Assembly: GCA_034401795.1 (NCBI GenBank)
Contig: CM067374.1
Coordinates: 135,314,135-135,378,134, forward strand
Direction of reading: 5' to 3'
DNA: 64,000 nucleotides
Source: Chaetoderma sp. LZ-2023a
Taxonomy: Eukaryota > Mollusca > Caudofoveata > Chaetodermatida > Chaetodermatidae
Below are positions 32,076-43,800 of this stretch, piece by piece. The notes beneath the pieces were generated by a model. The model saw nothing but the letters and a program-made list of their open reading frames with translations. It was not told the origin of the DNA and made no database searches. The position numbers and the translations under genes were made by a program. Position 1 is the stretch's first letter, and each line of letters opens with the position of its first letter.

Positions 32076-33072
32076 GGAAATTGTCAAAAAGTCACCCCTC
32101 TCTATCCGCTCCCATATCCATACTGCATCTATTTATAATTTCAAGGTAGTCTGAGATGAGTTCACGAAAAATCAGGATATGATTGCGTTTTCATAATGAA
32201 AGTCCCATAACGAAAATACCACAATATTGGTAAGACACAGTTATGAATGAATGTGGGATGCGCTGCCCATTTTCATAACAACTGCAATAGTTTGCAAACT
32301 ATCGTGAAGGCGTTGCGAAAACTGATAACGCAAGCCACCTTCACTTATACACGGTGCGCCTTAACAGCATTGTTGGCCAGTTTACAGCTACTTCGCCTAT
32401 TTTAGTCTAGCCTATCATTTAATTTAGTCATTAATAGTATTTACTGATGCTGCATCCATCTAATAACAATAGCAGATTGACGCCAGTTGAAACCGAAAGC
32501 GAAACAACAAATATGTCACGTGATAAGAGGGATTTCCCTGCATGAATATTTATGAGATGCCCACTGAATACAATGTAAACTAGATGGATAAGATCAGTAC
32601 TGGCTGTATAAATGTGCTATTTGATGATCGTGGCAGCAGTGGAATTAGTTTTATTGTCGGCCTTGTGCAAATATGAACTTCTCCTGACACAATGAGATGA
32701 TATATATAGCCTAGAGACTGATTTGCAATACTGAAATACTGTGACATAGCAGCTTTAACCATTTTACAGCAAAATCAGCCATATTGGATCCTCAAGTTTA
32801 TTGAAGATGCTCCCTTAGAGCACGTTTCATAGAACAAAATACAAAATTCATACCAGTTGCTGGATTTACATTTCCTTCCAACCATGTATATCTGTATAAA
32901 ACTATATACAGGAATGTCTGCTGTAATACAACAAACTCCGTTTTGTACATTAAAAATAAAACAACAATTCATATTCACGATTGTAGAAATATTTGACATT
33001 TATATTTATGAATTCAGATTGACTAACATAACTGAATATTATTAATAGTACATATACCATCCACTCACACAA
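32076..33072. other. Intergenic, nothing certain
   Basis: AT-rich. The - strand has an acceptor-like TTGTATTACAG near 32935 and AATAAA at 32797-32802, considered and not accepted as a GET1 last exon. Confidence 0.4.
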
Positions 33073-33443
33073 TGGACCTTTCGAGTTTTATCTATGCCCC
33101 GCCCATCTCTAGCCAAGGTCCATCCACACTTCACCTGTGTTGGGATCGATCGATCCCTGAACTCCCTGATTAAAAATTTCCAGAATACTATACAGGTAAG
33201 CTGTTAAATATTTTGAGTGCTCAGTCAAATTAGTTTCAAAATATTCAAGACTTTATTAAACAGTAAAGCCATACAATTCGTACAACAACGCTTAGTCCAT
33301 CACTAATTATGCATTCGTGACGTACTTATCTATGTCATTCGTGACATCACTGATTATGAGGTCATTCGTGACATCATTAATTATGATGTCATCCTACCCG
33401 TCACGTAGTTGATTATGATTGATGGATAAACTGGAAAAGTCCA
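33073..33443 (+). mobile_element. MITE family A, complete copy
   Basis: Ends TGGACCTTTCGAGTTTTA and, as reverse complement of the right end, TGGACTTTTCCAGTTTAT, giving imperfect terminal inverted repeats. It contains CCCCGCCCATCTCTAGCC, TGTTGGGATCGATCGATCCC, the TCAAATTAGTTTCAAAATAT half-palindrome and three ATTCGTGACATCA-type repeats. Confidence 0.65.
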
Positions 33444-33732
33444 TTCTGTATTTGAGGTGAGTTACTGCAGCAGACAAACCTCACACCTAAACCAGCCTTG
33501 TGTTCAGTAGAGAAAACATTTCAAAATGTTTTGCTACATCTGCAAACTATTGACAATCTGCTGTTTTCGTATAAATTACATCATATAATACACAAACCGA
33601 GAAAACCCGATTTTGCAACCCGCAGACTGTCCCAGAGCTCTCAGGAACATTTTCTCTTCTGAACACAAGGCAGGCATCTTACAAACCAACAACACATACT
33701 CACTAAATGCACATGACCTCTTAACCTCTTAA

Positions 33733-33945
33733 CCCTTTCACCGACAAATTCGTGAAGAAATTAATTCTTTACGATATTAAACTCATTCTGGTGAATATTT
33801 TAAAATTAATGTGACTGTAAGACATTACTGCCTAAGGCAGCAATGTCTAGCAATGTCTTCCAAACTAGTTATTTTCTAAATATTCAACAGTTCTCCTGTA
33901 TGCTTTCCTTGAAAATGAGATATTGTGAATTCATCGGTGAAAGGG
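33733..33945. mobile_element. piggyBac-like MITE with TTAA duplications
   Basis: Starts CCCTTTCACCGACAAATTC and ends (reverse complement) CCCTTTCACCGATGAATTC, flanked by TTAA at 33729-33732 and 33946-33949. TTAA duplication and CCC ends are the piggyBac signature. No transposase inside. Confidence 0.75.
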
Positions 33946-34139
33946 TTAATAGAAGGTTACTACAAATTCGCTTCTATAAGCATTAAAATGTTCCATTTTC
34001 TGATCCAGGTTACAGCACCTGAGCCATTGCTTGTTACTATGTGTTCAATCCATGCTTCATTTCACATTGTCAAAGTTAACAACTTTTCTATGACAAGAAT
34101 GTTAAATTAAATTCCATGAATGCTCGATGAATAAATAAT

Positions 34140-34775
34140 GGTGTTCAGTAACCCTTTAACAGTTAATCCATCCAAAAATCGCTTCTATGGCGGTCTTGAG
34201 AAATGTTCATTTGCAGACCACGAAAAGACTATTTTATCATGTCAGTCATTCCAGTGGCAAATTTTCAAAAATAGTCTTTTCTTGGTCTGCAAATGGACAT
34301 TTCCTATCAGAAAATCAAAATGTTCTTGAACAAACTTGAGGGTTAAAATGTTAAGTTTTCTCAGTACAATGCCTTACAATAAATACTTCTCTTGATTCAA
34401 ACAATCTCAGATTTAAACCTGAAAGATCCAAAACAATTTAAATTTTGAAAATATTCTTTTGAACATTCTGAAAATAATTTCACTGGTAGCTGGTGTTTCA
34501 TATAGCCTATGAGAGCAATAGCTAGCCAGGTCATCATATTTTCAAAATATTCAATGGCTTATCTGTATGACTGCATTGAAATTTGATGTCTATTCAAGAA
34601 AATTTTAATTTTCCAATGGAGAATGTCCATTTGCAGACTGGCACTATTTTTGAAAATTTACCACTGGAATAACTGGCTCGGTCATTCCAGTGGTAATTCT
34701 CTTGGTCTACAAATGCACATTTCTCAAAACCATTACAGAAGCCGTTTTGGCTGATATGAGTGTTAAAGGGTTAAT
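34140..34775. mobile_element. MITE family B cluster, two copies
   Basis: 34148-34345 starts near ACCCTTTAAC and carries CGGTCTTGAGAAATGTTCAT and TTTTCAAAAATAGTCTTTTC. 34615-34775 carries GAATGTCCATTTGCAGACTG, the core hairpin CCACTGGAATAACTGGCTCG / GGTCATTCCAGTGG, and ends GTGTTAAAGGGTTAA. Both fit a TTAA-type palindromic MITE. Confidence 0.6.
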
Positions 34776-35034
34776 AGTCATCTCGAATTTCCAAAAAACT
34801 TAAGGAAGTGATTTAAAATGATTTCTCCTCATTAACCACTGGGCCGATTTTAACCAAACTGGAAGGTAGGTTTCTGATCTTACGTACAGAAATCTGATTG
34901 CCTTCTGTTCCCTTGGGACTCTTGTCTCAATTTTTGCTAATATCTATAGACTCATGACCAGAACTGATTTGTTCTTGTTATACGAAATACACAGCAGTAC
35001 CAATCAGACCAATGGTGATGGGTGTATGTTTCAT

Positions 35035-35340
35035 GAGAATTTCAGTTAATCCATCAATTATATGATGTCATAATCAATTACATCATGAATGACATAGCTA
35101 AGTTTGTCACGAATGCTTAATTGATGATGGACAAAGCGTTGTTGTATGGATTGTATGTCTTTACTATTTAATAAACATGCTGTTGAATATTTTGAAACTA
35201 ATTTGACCAGGCGCTGTTGCTGCCATAGCCTGTATAGTTTTCTGGAAATTGAGATTCAAAAAGTGCATGGATTGATCGTTCCCAACACAGGCAAAGCATT
35301 AGTAGCGCTTAGCTAGAGATGGGTGGGGCATAGCAGACTG
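35035..35340 (-). mobile_element. MITE family A, reverse copy
   Basis: Reverse-oriented blocks in family order: TTATATGATGTCATAATC, AATCAATTACATCATGAATG, TTGAATATTTTGAAACTAAT and TAGCTAGAGATGGGTGGGGC. Confidence 0.55.
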
Positions 35341-35553
35341 CATTCCTACATTGCATAATCAGCTATGTGTGTTCATGTCCAGCTGTTTATATTCTGCCTC
35401 CCAGCATTCTTGAGCAAAACATTAGCCACAGAACTATTGTAGACTCTGCGTTATTTCCATCACCTTGTGCTGAATCTGTCACCCTGTTTTACTGTCAAAC
35501 TGCCAAGACACTGCGTACCTTATTCACTACAGCACCACTAGCCATGAGCCAGA
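35341..35553 (+). other. Leader of the 64-bp satellite with an unassigned short frame
   Basis: A + frame to 35582 follows an acceptor-like tract (TTTATATTCTGCCTCCCAG, ending 35404) and ends TAA inside the first, diverged satellite unit (GCAGATTAAGC, versus GCAGAGCAAGC in later units). It may be the end of a real exon whose last bases seeded the satellite, or chance. No known domain. Confidence 0.2.
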
Positions 35554-38500
35554 ACACCACACCCACACCACCTGCAGATTAAGCAATGTACGTGTAACAC
35601 AAATAACACACTTAATGGCACCACACCCACAGGACCTGCAGAGCAAGCAATGTACATGTAACACAAATAACACACTTAATGACACCACACCCACACCACC
35701 TGCAGAGCAAGCAATGTACATGTAACACAAATAACACACTTAATGACACCACACCCACAGGACCTGCAGAGCAAGCAATGTACATGTAACACAAATAACA
35801 CACTTAATGACACCACACCCACAGGACCTGCAGAGCAAGCAATGTATGTGTAACACAAATAACACACTTAATGACACCACACCCACAGGACCTGCAGAGC
35901 AAGCAATGTACGTGTAACACAAATAACACACTTAATGACACCACACCCACAGGACCTGCAGAGCAAGCAATGTACATGTAACACAAATAACACACTTAAT
36001 GACACCACACCCACACCACCTGCAGAGCAAGCAATGTACATGTAACACAAATAACACACTTAATGACACCACACCCACACCACCTGCAGAGCAAGCAATG
36101 TACGTGTAACACAAATAACACACTTAATGACACCACACCCACACCACCTGCAGAGCAAGCAATGTACGTGTAACACAAATAACACACTTAATGACACCAC
36201 ACCCACACCACCTGCAGAGCAAGCAATGTACATGTAACACAAATAACACACTTAATGACACCACACCCACACCACCTGCAGAGCAAGCAATGTACATGTA
36301 ACACAAATAACACACTTAATGACACCACACCCACAGGACCTGCAGAGCAAGCAATGTACATGTAACACAAATAACACACTTAATGACACCACACCCACAG
36401 GACCTGCAGAGCAAGCAATGTACATGTAACACAAATAACACACTTAATGACACCACACCCACACCACCTGCAGAGCAAGCAATGTACATGTAACACAAAT
36501 AACACACTTAATGACACCACACCCACACCACCTGCAGAGCAAGCAATGTACATGTAACACAAATAACACACTTAATGGCACCACACCCACAGGACCTGCA
36601 GAGCAAGCAATGTATGTGTAACACAAATAACACACTTAATGACACCACACCCACACCACCTGCAGAGCAAGCAATGTACATGTAACACAAATAACACACT
36701 TAATGACACCACACCCACACCACCTGCAGAGCAAGCAATGTATGTGTAACACAAATAACACACTTAATGACACCACACCCACACCACCTGCAGAGCAAGC
36801 AATGTACGTGTAACACAAATAACACATTTAATGACACCACACCCACACCACCTGCAGAGCAAGCAATGTATGTGTAACACAAATAACACACTTAATGACA
36901 CCACACCCACACCACCTGCAGAGCAAGCAATGTACATGTAACACAAATAACACATTTAATGACACCACACCCACAGGACCTGCAGAGCAAGCAATGTACA
37001 TGTAACACAAATAACACAATGGCACCACACCCACAGGACCTGCAGAGCAAGCAATGTACGTGTAACACAAATAACACACTTAATGACACCACACCCACAC
37101 CACCTGCAGAGCAAGCAATGTACGTGTAACACAAATAACACATTTAATGACACCACACCCACAGGACCTGCAGAGCAAGCAATGTACATGTAACACAAAT
37201 AACACACTTAATGACACCACACCCACAGGACCTGCAGAGCAAGCAATGTACATGTAACACAAATAACACACTTAATGACACCACACCCACACCACCTGCA
37301 GAGCAAGCAATGTACATGTAACACAAATAACACACTTAATGACACCACACCCACAGGACCTGCAGAGCAAGCAATGTACATGTAACACAAATAACACACT
37401 TAATGACACCACACCCACACCACCTGCAGAGCAAGCAATGTACATGTAACACAAATAACACACTTAATGACACCACACCCACACCACCTGCAGAGCAAGC
37501 AATGTACATGTAACACAAATAACACACTTAATGGCACCACACCCACAGGACCTGCAGAGCAAGCAATGTATGTGTAACACAAATAACACACTTAATGACA
37601 CCACACCCACAGGACCTGCAGAGCAAGCAATGTATGTGTAACACAAATAACACACTTAATGACACCACACCCACAGGACCTGCAGAGCAAGCAATGTACA
37701 TGTAACACAAATAACACACTTAATGACACCACACCCACACCACCTGCAGAGCAAGCAATGTACATGTAACACAAATAACACACTTAATGACACCACACCC
37801 ACAGGACCTGCAGAGCAAGCAATGTATGTGTAACACAAATAACACACTTAATGACACCACACCCACACCACCTGCAGAGCAAGCAATGTACGTGTAACAC
37901 AAATAACACACTTAATGACACCACACCCACACCACCTGCAGAGCAAGCAATGTACATGTAACACAAATAACACACTTAATGACACCACACCCACACCACC
38001 TGCAGAGCAAGCAATGTACATGTAACACAAATAACACACTTAATGACACCACACCCACAGGACCTGCAGAGCAAGCAATGTACATGTAACACAAATAACA
38101 CACTTAATGACACCACACCCACACCACCTGCAGAGCAAGCAATGTACGTGTAACACAAATAACACACTTAATGACACCACACCCACACCACCTGCAGAGC
38201 AAGCAATGTACGTGTAACACAAATAACACACTTAATGACACCACACCCACACCACCTGCAGAGCAAGCAATGTACATGTAACACAAATAACACACTTAAT
38301 GGCACCACACCCACAGGACCTGCAGAGCAAGCAATGTATGTGTAACACAAATAACACACTTAATGACACCACACCCACACCACCTGCAGAGCAAGCAATG
38401 TACATGTAACACAAATAACACACTTAATGACACCACACCCACACCACCTGCAGAGCAAGCAATGTATGTGTAACACAAATAACACACTTAATGACACCAC

Positions 38501-40212
38501 ACCCACACCACCTGCAGAGCAAGCAATGTACGTGTAACACAAATAACACATTTAATGACACCACACCCACACCACCTGCAGAGCAAGCAATGTATGTGTA
38601 ACACAAATAACACACTTAATGACACCACACCCACACCACCTGCAGAGCAAGCAATGTACATGTAACACAAATAACACATTTAATGACACCACACCCACAG
38701 GACCTGCAGAGCAAGCAATGTACGTGTAACACAAATAACACACTTAATGACACCACACCCACACCACCTGCAGAGCAAGCAATGTACGTGTAACACAAAT
38801 AACACACTTAATGACACCACACCCACACCACCTGCAGAGCAAGCAATGTACGTGTAACACAAATAACACATTTAATGACACCACACCCACAGGACCTGCA
38901 GAGCAAGCAATGTACATGTAACACAAATAACACACTTAATGGCACCACACCCACAGGACCTGCAGAGCAAGCAATGTACATGTAACACAAATAACACACT
39001 TAATGACACCACACCCACACCACCTGCAGAGCAAGCAATGTACGTGTAACACAAATAACACATTTAATGACACCACACCCACAGGACCTGCAGAGCAAGC
39101 AATGTACATGTAACACAAATAACACACTTAATGACACCACACCCACAGGACCTGCAGAGCAAGCAATGTACATGTAACACAAATAACACACTTAATGACA
39201 CCACACCCACACCACCTGCAGAGCAAGCAATGTACATGTAACACAAATAACACTTAATGACACCACACCCACAGGACCTGCAGAGCAAGCAATGTACATG
39301 TAACACAAATAACACACTTAATGACACCACACCCACACCACCTGCAGAGCAAGCAATGTACATGTAACACAAATAACACACTTAATGACACCACACCCAC
39401 ACCACCTGCAGAGCAAGCAATGTACATGTAACACAAATAACACACTTAATGGCACCACACCCACAGGACCTGCAGAGCAAGCAATGTATGTGTAACACAA
39501 ATAACACACTTAATGACACCACACCCACAGGACCTGCAGAGCAAGCAATGTACGTGTAACACAAATAACACACTTAATGACACCACACCCACAGGACCTG
39601 CAGAGCAAGCAATGTACATGTAACACAAATAACACACTTAATGACACCACACCCACAGGACCTGCAGAGCAAGCAATGTACATGTAACACAAATAACACA
39701 CTTAATGACACCACACCCACACCACCTGCAGAGCAAGCAATGTACATGTAACACAAATAACACACTTAATGACACCACACCCACAGGACCTGCAGAGCAA
39801 GCAATGTATGTGTAACACAAATAACACACTTAATGACACCACACCCACACCACCTGCAGAGCAAGCAATGTACGTGTAACACAAATAACACACTTAATGA
39901 CACCACACCCACACCACCTGCAGAGCAAGCAATGTACATGTAACACAAATAACACACTTAATGACACCACACCCACACCACCTGCAGAGCAAGCAATGTA
40001 CATGTAACACAAATAACACACTTAATGACACCACACCCACAGGACCTGCAGAGCAAGCAATGTACATGTAACACAAATAACACACTTAATGACACCACAC
40101 CCACACCACCTGCAGAGCAAGCAATGTACGTGTAACACAAATAACACACTTAATGACACCACACCCACACCACCTGCAGAGCAAGCAATGTATGTGTAAC
40201 ACAAATAACACA
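35554..40212. repeat. 64-bp satellite, about 73 units
   Basis: Head-to-tail 64-base units (core CACCTGCAGAGCAAGCAATG then TACATGTAACACAAATAACA). Variation is confined to a few diagnostic sites: CACCACC/CAGGACC before TGCAG, TACATG/TACGTG/TATGTG, GACACC/GGCACC and CACTTAAT/CATTTAAT. Two units are shortened (near 37018 by 4 bases and near 39252 by 2). Runs of variant units repeat in the same order: 36572-36955 with 38296-38679, and 37080-38167 with about 39000-40150, so the array has a higher-order period of about 27-31 units. Every unit has a CTGCAG PstI site. The 63-codon frames on the - strand are a by-product of 64 = 3x21+1. Confidence 0.95.
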
Positions 40213-40239
40213 ATGTGCTGGTGACGCATATGCTATCTA

Positions 40240-40690
40240 CAACAATGGATGAATCCAGTTTATCAATCAATCATGACGTCATAATCAACGTCAATTAAAT
40301 CATGAATGATGAGATTTAGTCTGTCACAAACGCTTAAGTTTATCAACTTGTACGAATTTTATGACTTTACTATTTAATAAACATTCTGTTGAATATTTTG
40401 AAACTATTTTGACTGGCAGCAACAGCACCCAGTGAAATTAGTTTCAAAATATTCAACAGTTTATCTGTATGCTTTTCTGGGAATTGAGATTCAGGGAATG
40501 CAGACATTGATTGATCCCAACACGGATCAAGAGTTTTAGTGAAACTCAACACGCCCGCCGGCATAATCGAGCCAGTCATTCCAATAGTAAATTTTCCAAA
40601 AATAGTCTCCTCTTGGTCGTCTGCAAATAAACATTCCACAAGACCACTGCAGAAGCCATTTTTGGCTGATATGAGTGTTACAGGGGTAAA
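40240..40690 (-). mobile_element. MITE family A reverse copy followed by family B
   Basis: CAGTTTATCAATCAATCATG at 40257, GACGTCATAATCAACG, then the palindromic pair TGTTGAATATTTTGAAAC / TTTCAAAATATTCAACAG (40388-40459) and TTGATTGATCCCAACACGG. From 40560 a family B piece begins (GAGCCAGTCATTCC...AGTGTTACAGGGGTAA). Confidence 0.55.
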
Positions 40691-40729
40691 GCATTAATAC
40701 CCAATCTCCTGTCTACTTATGATCATTAC

Positions 40730-40847
40730 CTGGTATACCAGTGGGGAAGGCCACCAGTTGATGCACTGGCCAGAATAAATATGTAGATTCCATTTCATAT
40801 AGCGGTACACTTCTGTATGATAACACAAACACGATGGAAACCAGAAA
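40730..40847 (-). CDS. GET1: GET1 membrane-segment exon with LVAFPTG signature
   Basis: Acceptor TGCTTGTATTGCAG, donor ACCAG/GTAATG. It encodes 39 codons plus one base: the end of a membrane span, the lumenal/cytosolic loop (YRSVPLYEMES) and HQLVAFPTGIP, the most conserved block of the family. The reading frame continues from the middle exon without a stop. Confidence 0.88.
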
Positions 40848-43800
40848 CTGCAATACAAGCAATCAGTCACAAATAAAACTAGAATGCAGACTTTCGCCAA
40901 CTTTGACATTCTGACCCCTGCCCTTGGGGGGAGGAGCCTAATGTAAACATTGTTTCACAATCAGTAATCATATGGGTAACTAGCATACATGTAACACATT
41001 TCATTGAATTTCGCCAATTTTAACTTTGTGACACCTCCCCCACCCCACTCACCCTTACTCAGCCTAGGGGCGGAGTCTAATGCAAATGTTGTTTTGCATG
41101 CAATCATATGAGTAACTTACATGTACATAACAGATTTGATTGAATTCCACCAAATGGTTTCGGAAGAGATATATGGCCAGACAGATAGATGGACTGACAG
41201 ACTGCAACATCCCCTCCAGTTTTTTTAATGTGTGGGGCAACAATAATGTGAATGTATGAGTCAAATCGGACTAGTAGGTCCTAAGAAGCTAGGACTATGT
41301 ATTGATCAACCCAATAGCCTGATAATAATTTCTGATTCTAAAACATGGATACCATATGTCCATATACTCACTGATTAGTTATGAGCTAAAGACAGCTGCT
41401 GAATCTGTCAGGGATGAGGATCTGACCAGCATATTACTACAATATGCCACTGCAATGGCAGCATGATAAGTCAATTAACCCTTTTTAAACATTCACATCA
41501 GCCAAAAACGGCTTCTGCAAGAAAATCATGCTTCTAATGACTGTCCATTAACAGACCAAGAGAGGAGAAGTAATGCCCCTCGTGGCTGTCCAATAACAAG
41601 CCAAGAGAGAAGTAATGCTCCCAGTGACTGATCAATAGCAGGCAGAGAAAATTTTAAAAAAACACCAATTCACCTGGAATGACAGGCTTGGTTATCATTC
41701 CTGTCATTCCAGTTGAAAGATTAAAAAAATACTCTTCTCTAGTCCAGCAAGTGAGCACCTTGTAAAAGCTGTCATACATGTAGGTAGTAACAACTCAAGA
41801 GTATTTTCAAAATATTCAGCAGAATACTCGTAGCATAATCATAGAGAATATAGCTGACATGATAGATGACTAGGCCATCAACATATTCAGCAGAATACTC
41901 GTAGCATAATCATAGAGAATATAGCTGACATGATAGATGACTAGGCCATCAACATATTCAGCAGAATACTCGTAGCATAATCATAGAGAATATAGCTGAC
42001 ATGATAGATGACTAGGCCATCAATATATTCAGCAGAATACTCGTAGCATAATCATAGAGAATATAGCTGACATGATAGATGACTAGGCCATCAACATGAT
42101 TAAATGGTTAAAGGTAATGTGTGAAAATAAAATTGTATAAACTGTGTACTTTTAGAGGCTTAAATTGCAGGCCTAGATGTAATGAAACAAAATCTGAAAG
42201 CAAGGGCTGTGACGCTCACCTGGAGCATTAGCATTTGAACCATTTGCATTTAAATAAACATGGATAATTTTCAAAAAATCAATGATGGCCTCCAAAAGAA
42301 ATTGACCAATCAAAATTCCTGTTTGATATGTTGAAGCCTACAGTGATAGGATCATTCCATCCAAGTTTCGTTGAAATCAGGCCATTAATTAACAAGTGAG
42401 GAGAAGCGTTTTAAAGCAAAGGTTGATGGACGAGTGTATGACAGGCAGATGACGGACTGTCACCATGGCATAAGCTCATACTGCCCAGTTGAACTAAAAA
42501 GCTGATTTCATGCTGTACCGCCCATGACTATGCCTGATACATGCTGTAAGAGCATTCACCATGTCAACAAGGCAGTGTCCTGGATACTCACCCTGAGCAC
42601 ATGTACAGAAATCTTCAAAGCAAATACTAGCTTCGTCACATTTGATCGTCTCTGACTACCTGCCAATTAAAACTATCTGTAATAACAATAGCAATTTATA
42701 AGTTCTACTTAATCATACTAATATTAAAGGATACAAAATGTAACTAATCTCATCTATTGATAAATATTCAGGTGGTCTAATATACCACTCATACGCTATG
42801 CAGGTAGTTTAAAGCTTTTTACCATGCCGCTAAAGAAAGATATTCAGGCTTTAGTGGCTAAATTTTGCTACATTTCTACAGCCTACCATGGCTGTCATGA
42901 TTTACTTTTCAACTGATCAGAAAAAGCCTAGCATGTCTGCCTCGGTATATACGCTCAGTCAGAGAAGTCCCAGCTATAGTTTGGCAATGTGGTATAAAAC
43001 CAATCATACAGGTAAGCTGTTGAATATTTTGAAATTGACTGGTCAAATTAGTTTCAAAATATTCACTGAGATGAATGTTACATAATAAAGAATATAATGC
43101 ATTGGCACTTACATGACATCACACACTATCGCTTGAGGAGACAAAATGGTGGCGATCACTGTTCAACATTTACGCGATATTACTAGCTGTGATACAGAAA
43201 CACGAATGTGACAAGATATGAATGAAATGGAATCTATAAACCATAATCAATCGCTGTAGTATAACATTTGAGATGAGATTAGCATCCCTTTAACAGAAAA
43301 GTGCTTTGAGTTGCTGCAGTGTCTACATGTAAGATATTAATTGATAAATCATAGATGCACATGTACATGCACTAGCAAGGAGGATCAAGTAATTATTATT
43401 CTAGTCCTAATTAGCATTGTTCCGATTAATCAATTTAATCGATGAACGATTGGTTTGCATGTTCAACCAATCGATCGATCATGATTTCAGAAATCGATTT
43501 TGGTTGTTTATAAACTGACATTATTAATATATTTTAATTGGTCAAGCTAGAAAATGAATACTTTTTGGAAAATAATTAAAGTTTCATTGTTACAACTATA
43601 TAGTATTACTCCTTGGTCTAAGACATTAATTCTTTCAACACTAAAATAGCATGTTAATGTCAAAGCAACCATACCAATAATCTGTTGAATATTTTGAAAG
43701 AATATGTCATACCTGCGACATGGTTTAAAAGGGGTAATTATCCTTGAACATGCTATAATTACTGCATTCAAAATGGATAAAAAAAAAGAGAACCTGTTAT

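Noticed and set aside
30666-32138. 490-codon + strand frame
   Set aside because: It lies within the CTGTCACTCATGCAGTC minisatellite; all frames are open because the unit lacks stops, and composition follows the repeat.
32775-32955. Last exon of GET1 with AATAAA at 32797
   Set aside because: Acceptor and poly(A) signal look fair and the phase can fit, but the product does not resemble the hydrophobic GET1 C-terminus.
33960-34018. Alternative last exon of GET1
   Set aside because: Phase fits and a short Trp-containing end results, but there is no pyrimidine tract and too many charged residues for a membrane span.
35554-40212. CRISPR-like regular repeat
   Set aside because: Units abut with no unique spacers and the genome is animal.
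35527-40270. Long ladder of near-identical 63-codon - strand frames
   Set aside because: By-product of a 64-base repeat, whose frame advances one base per unit. No start context, splice sites or variation pattern of coding sequence.
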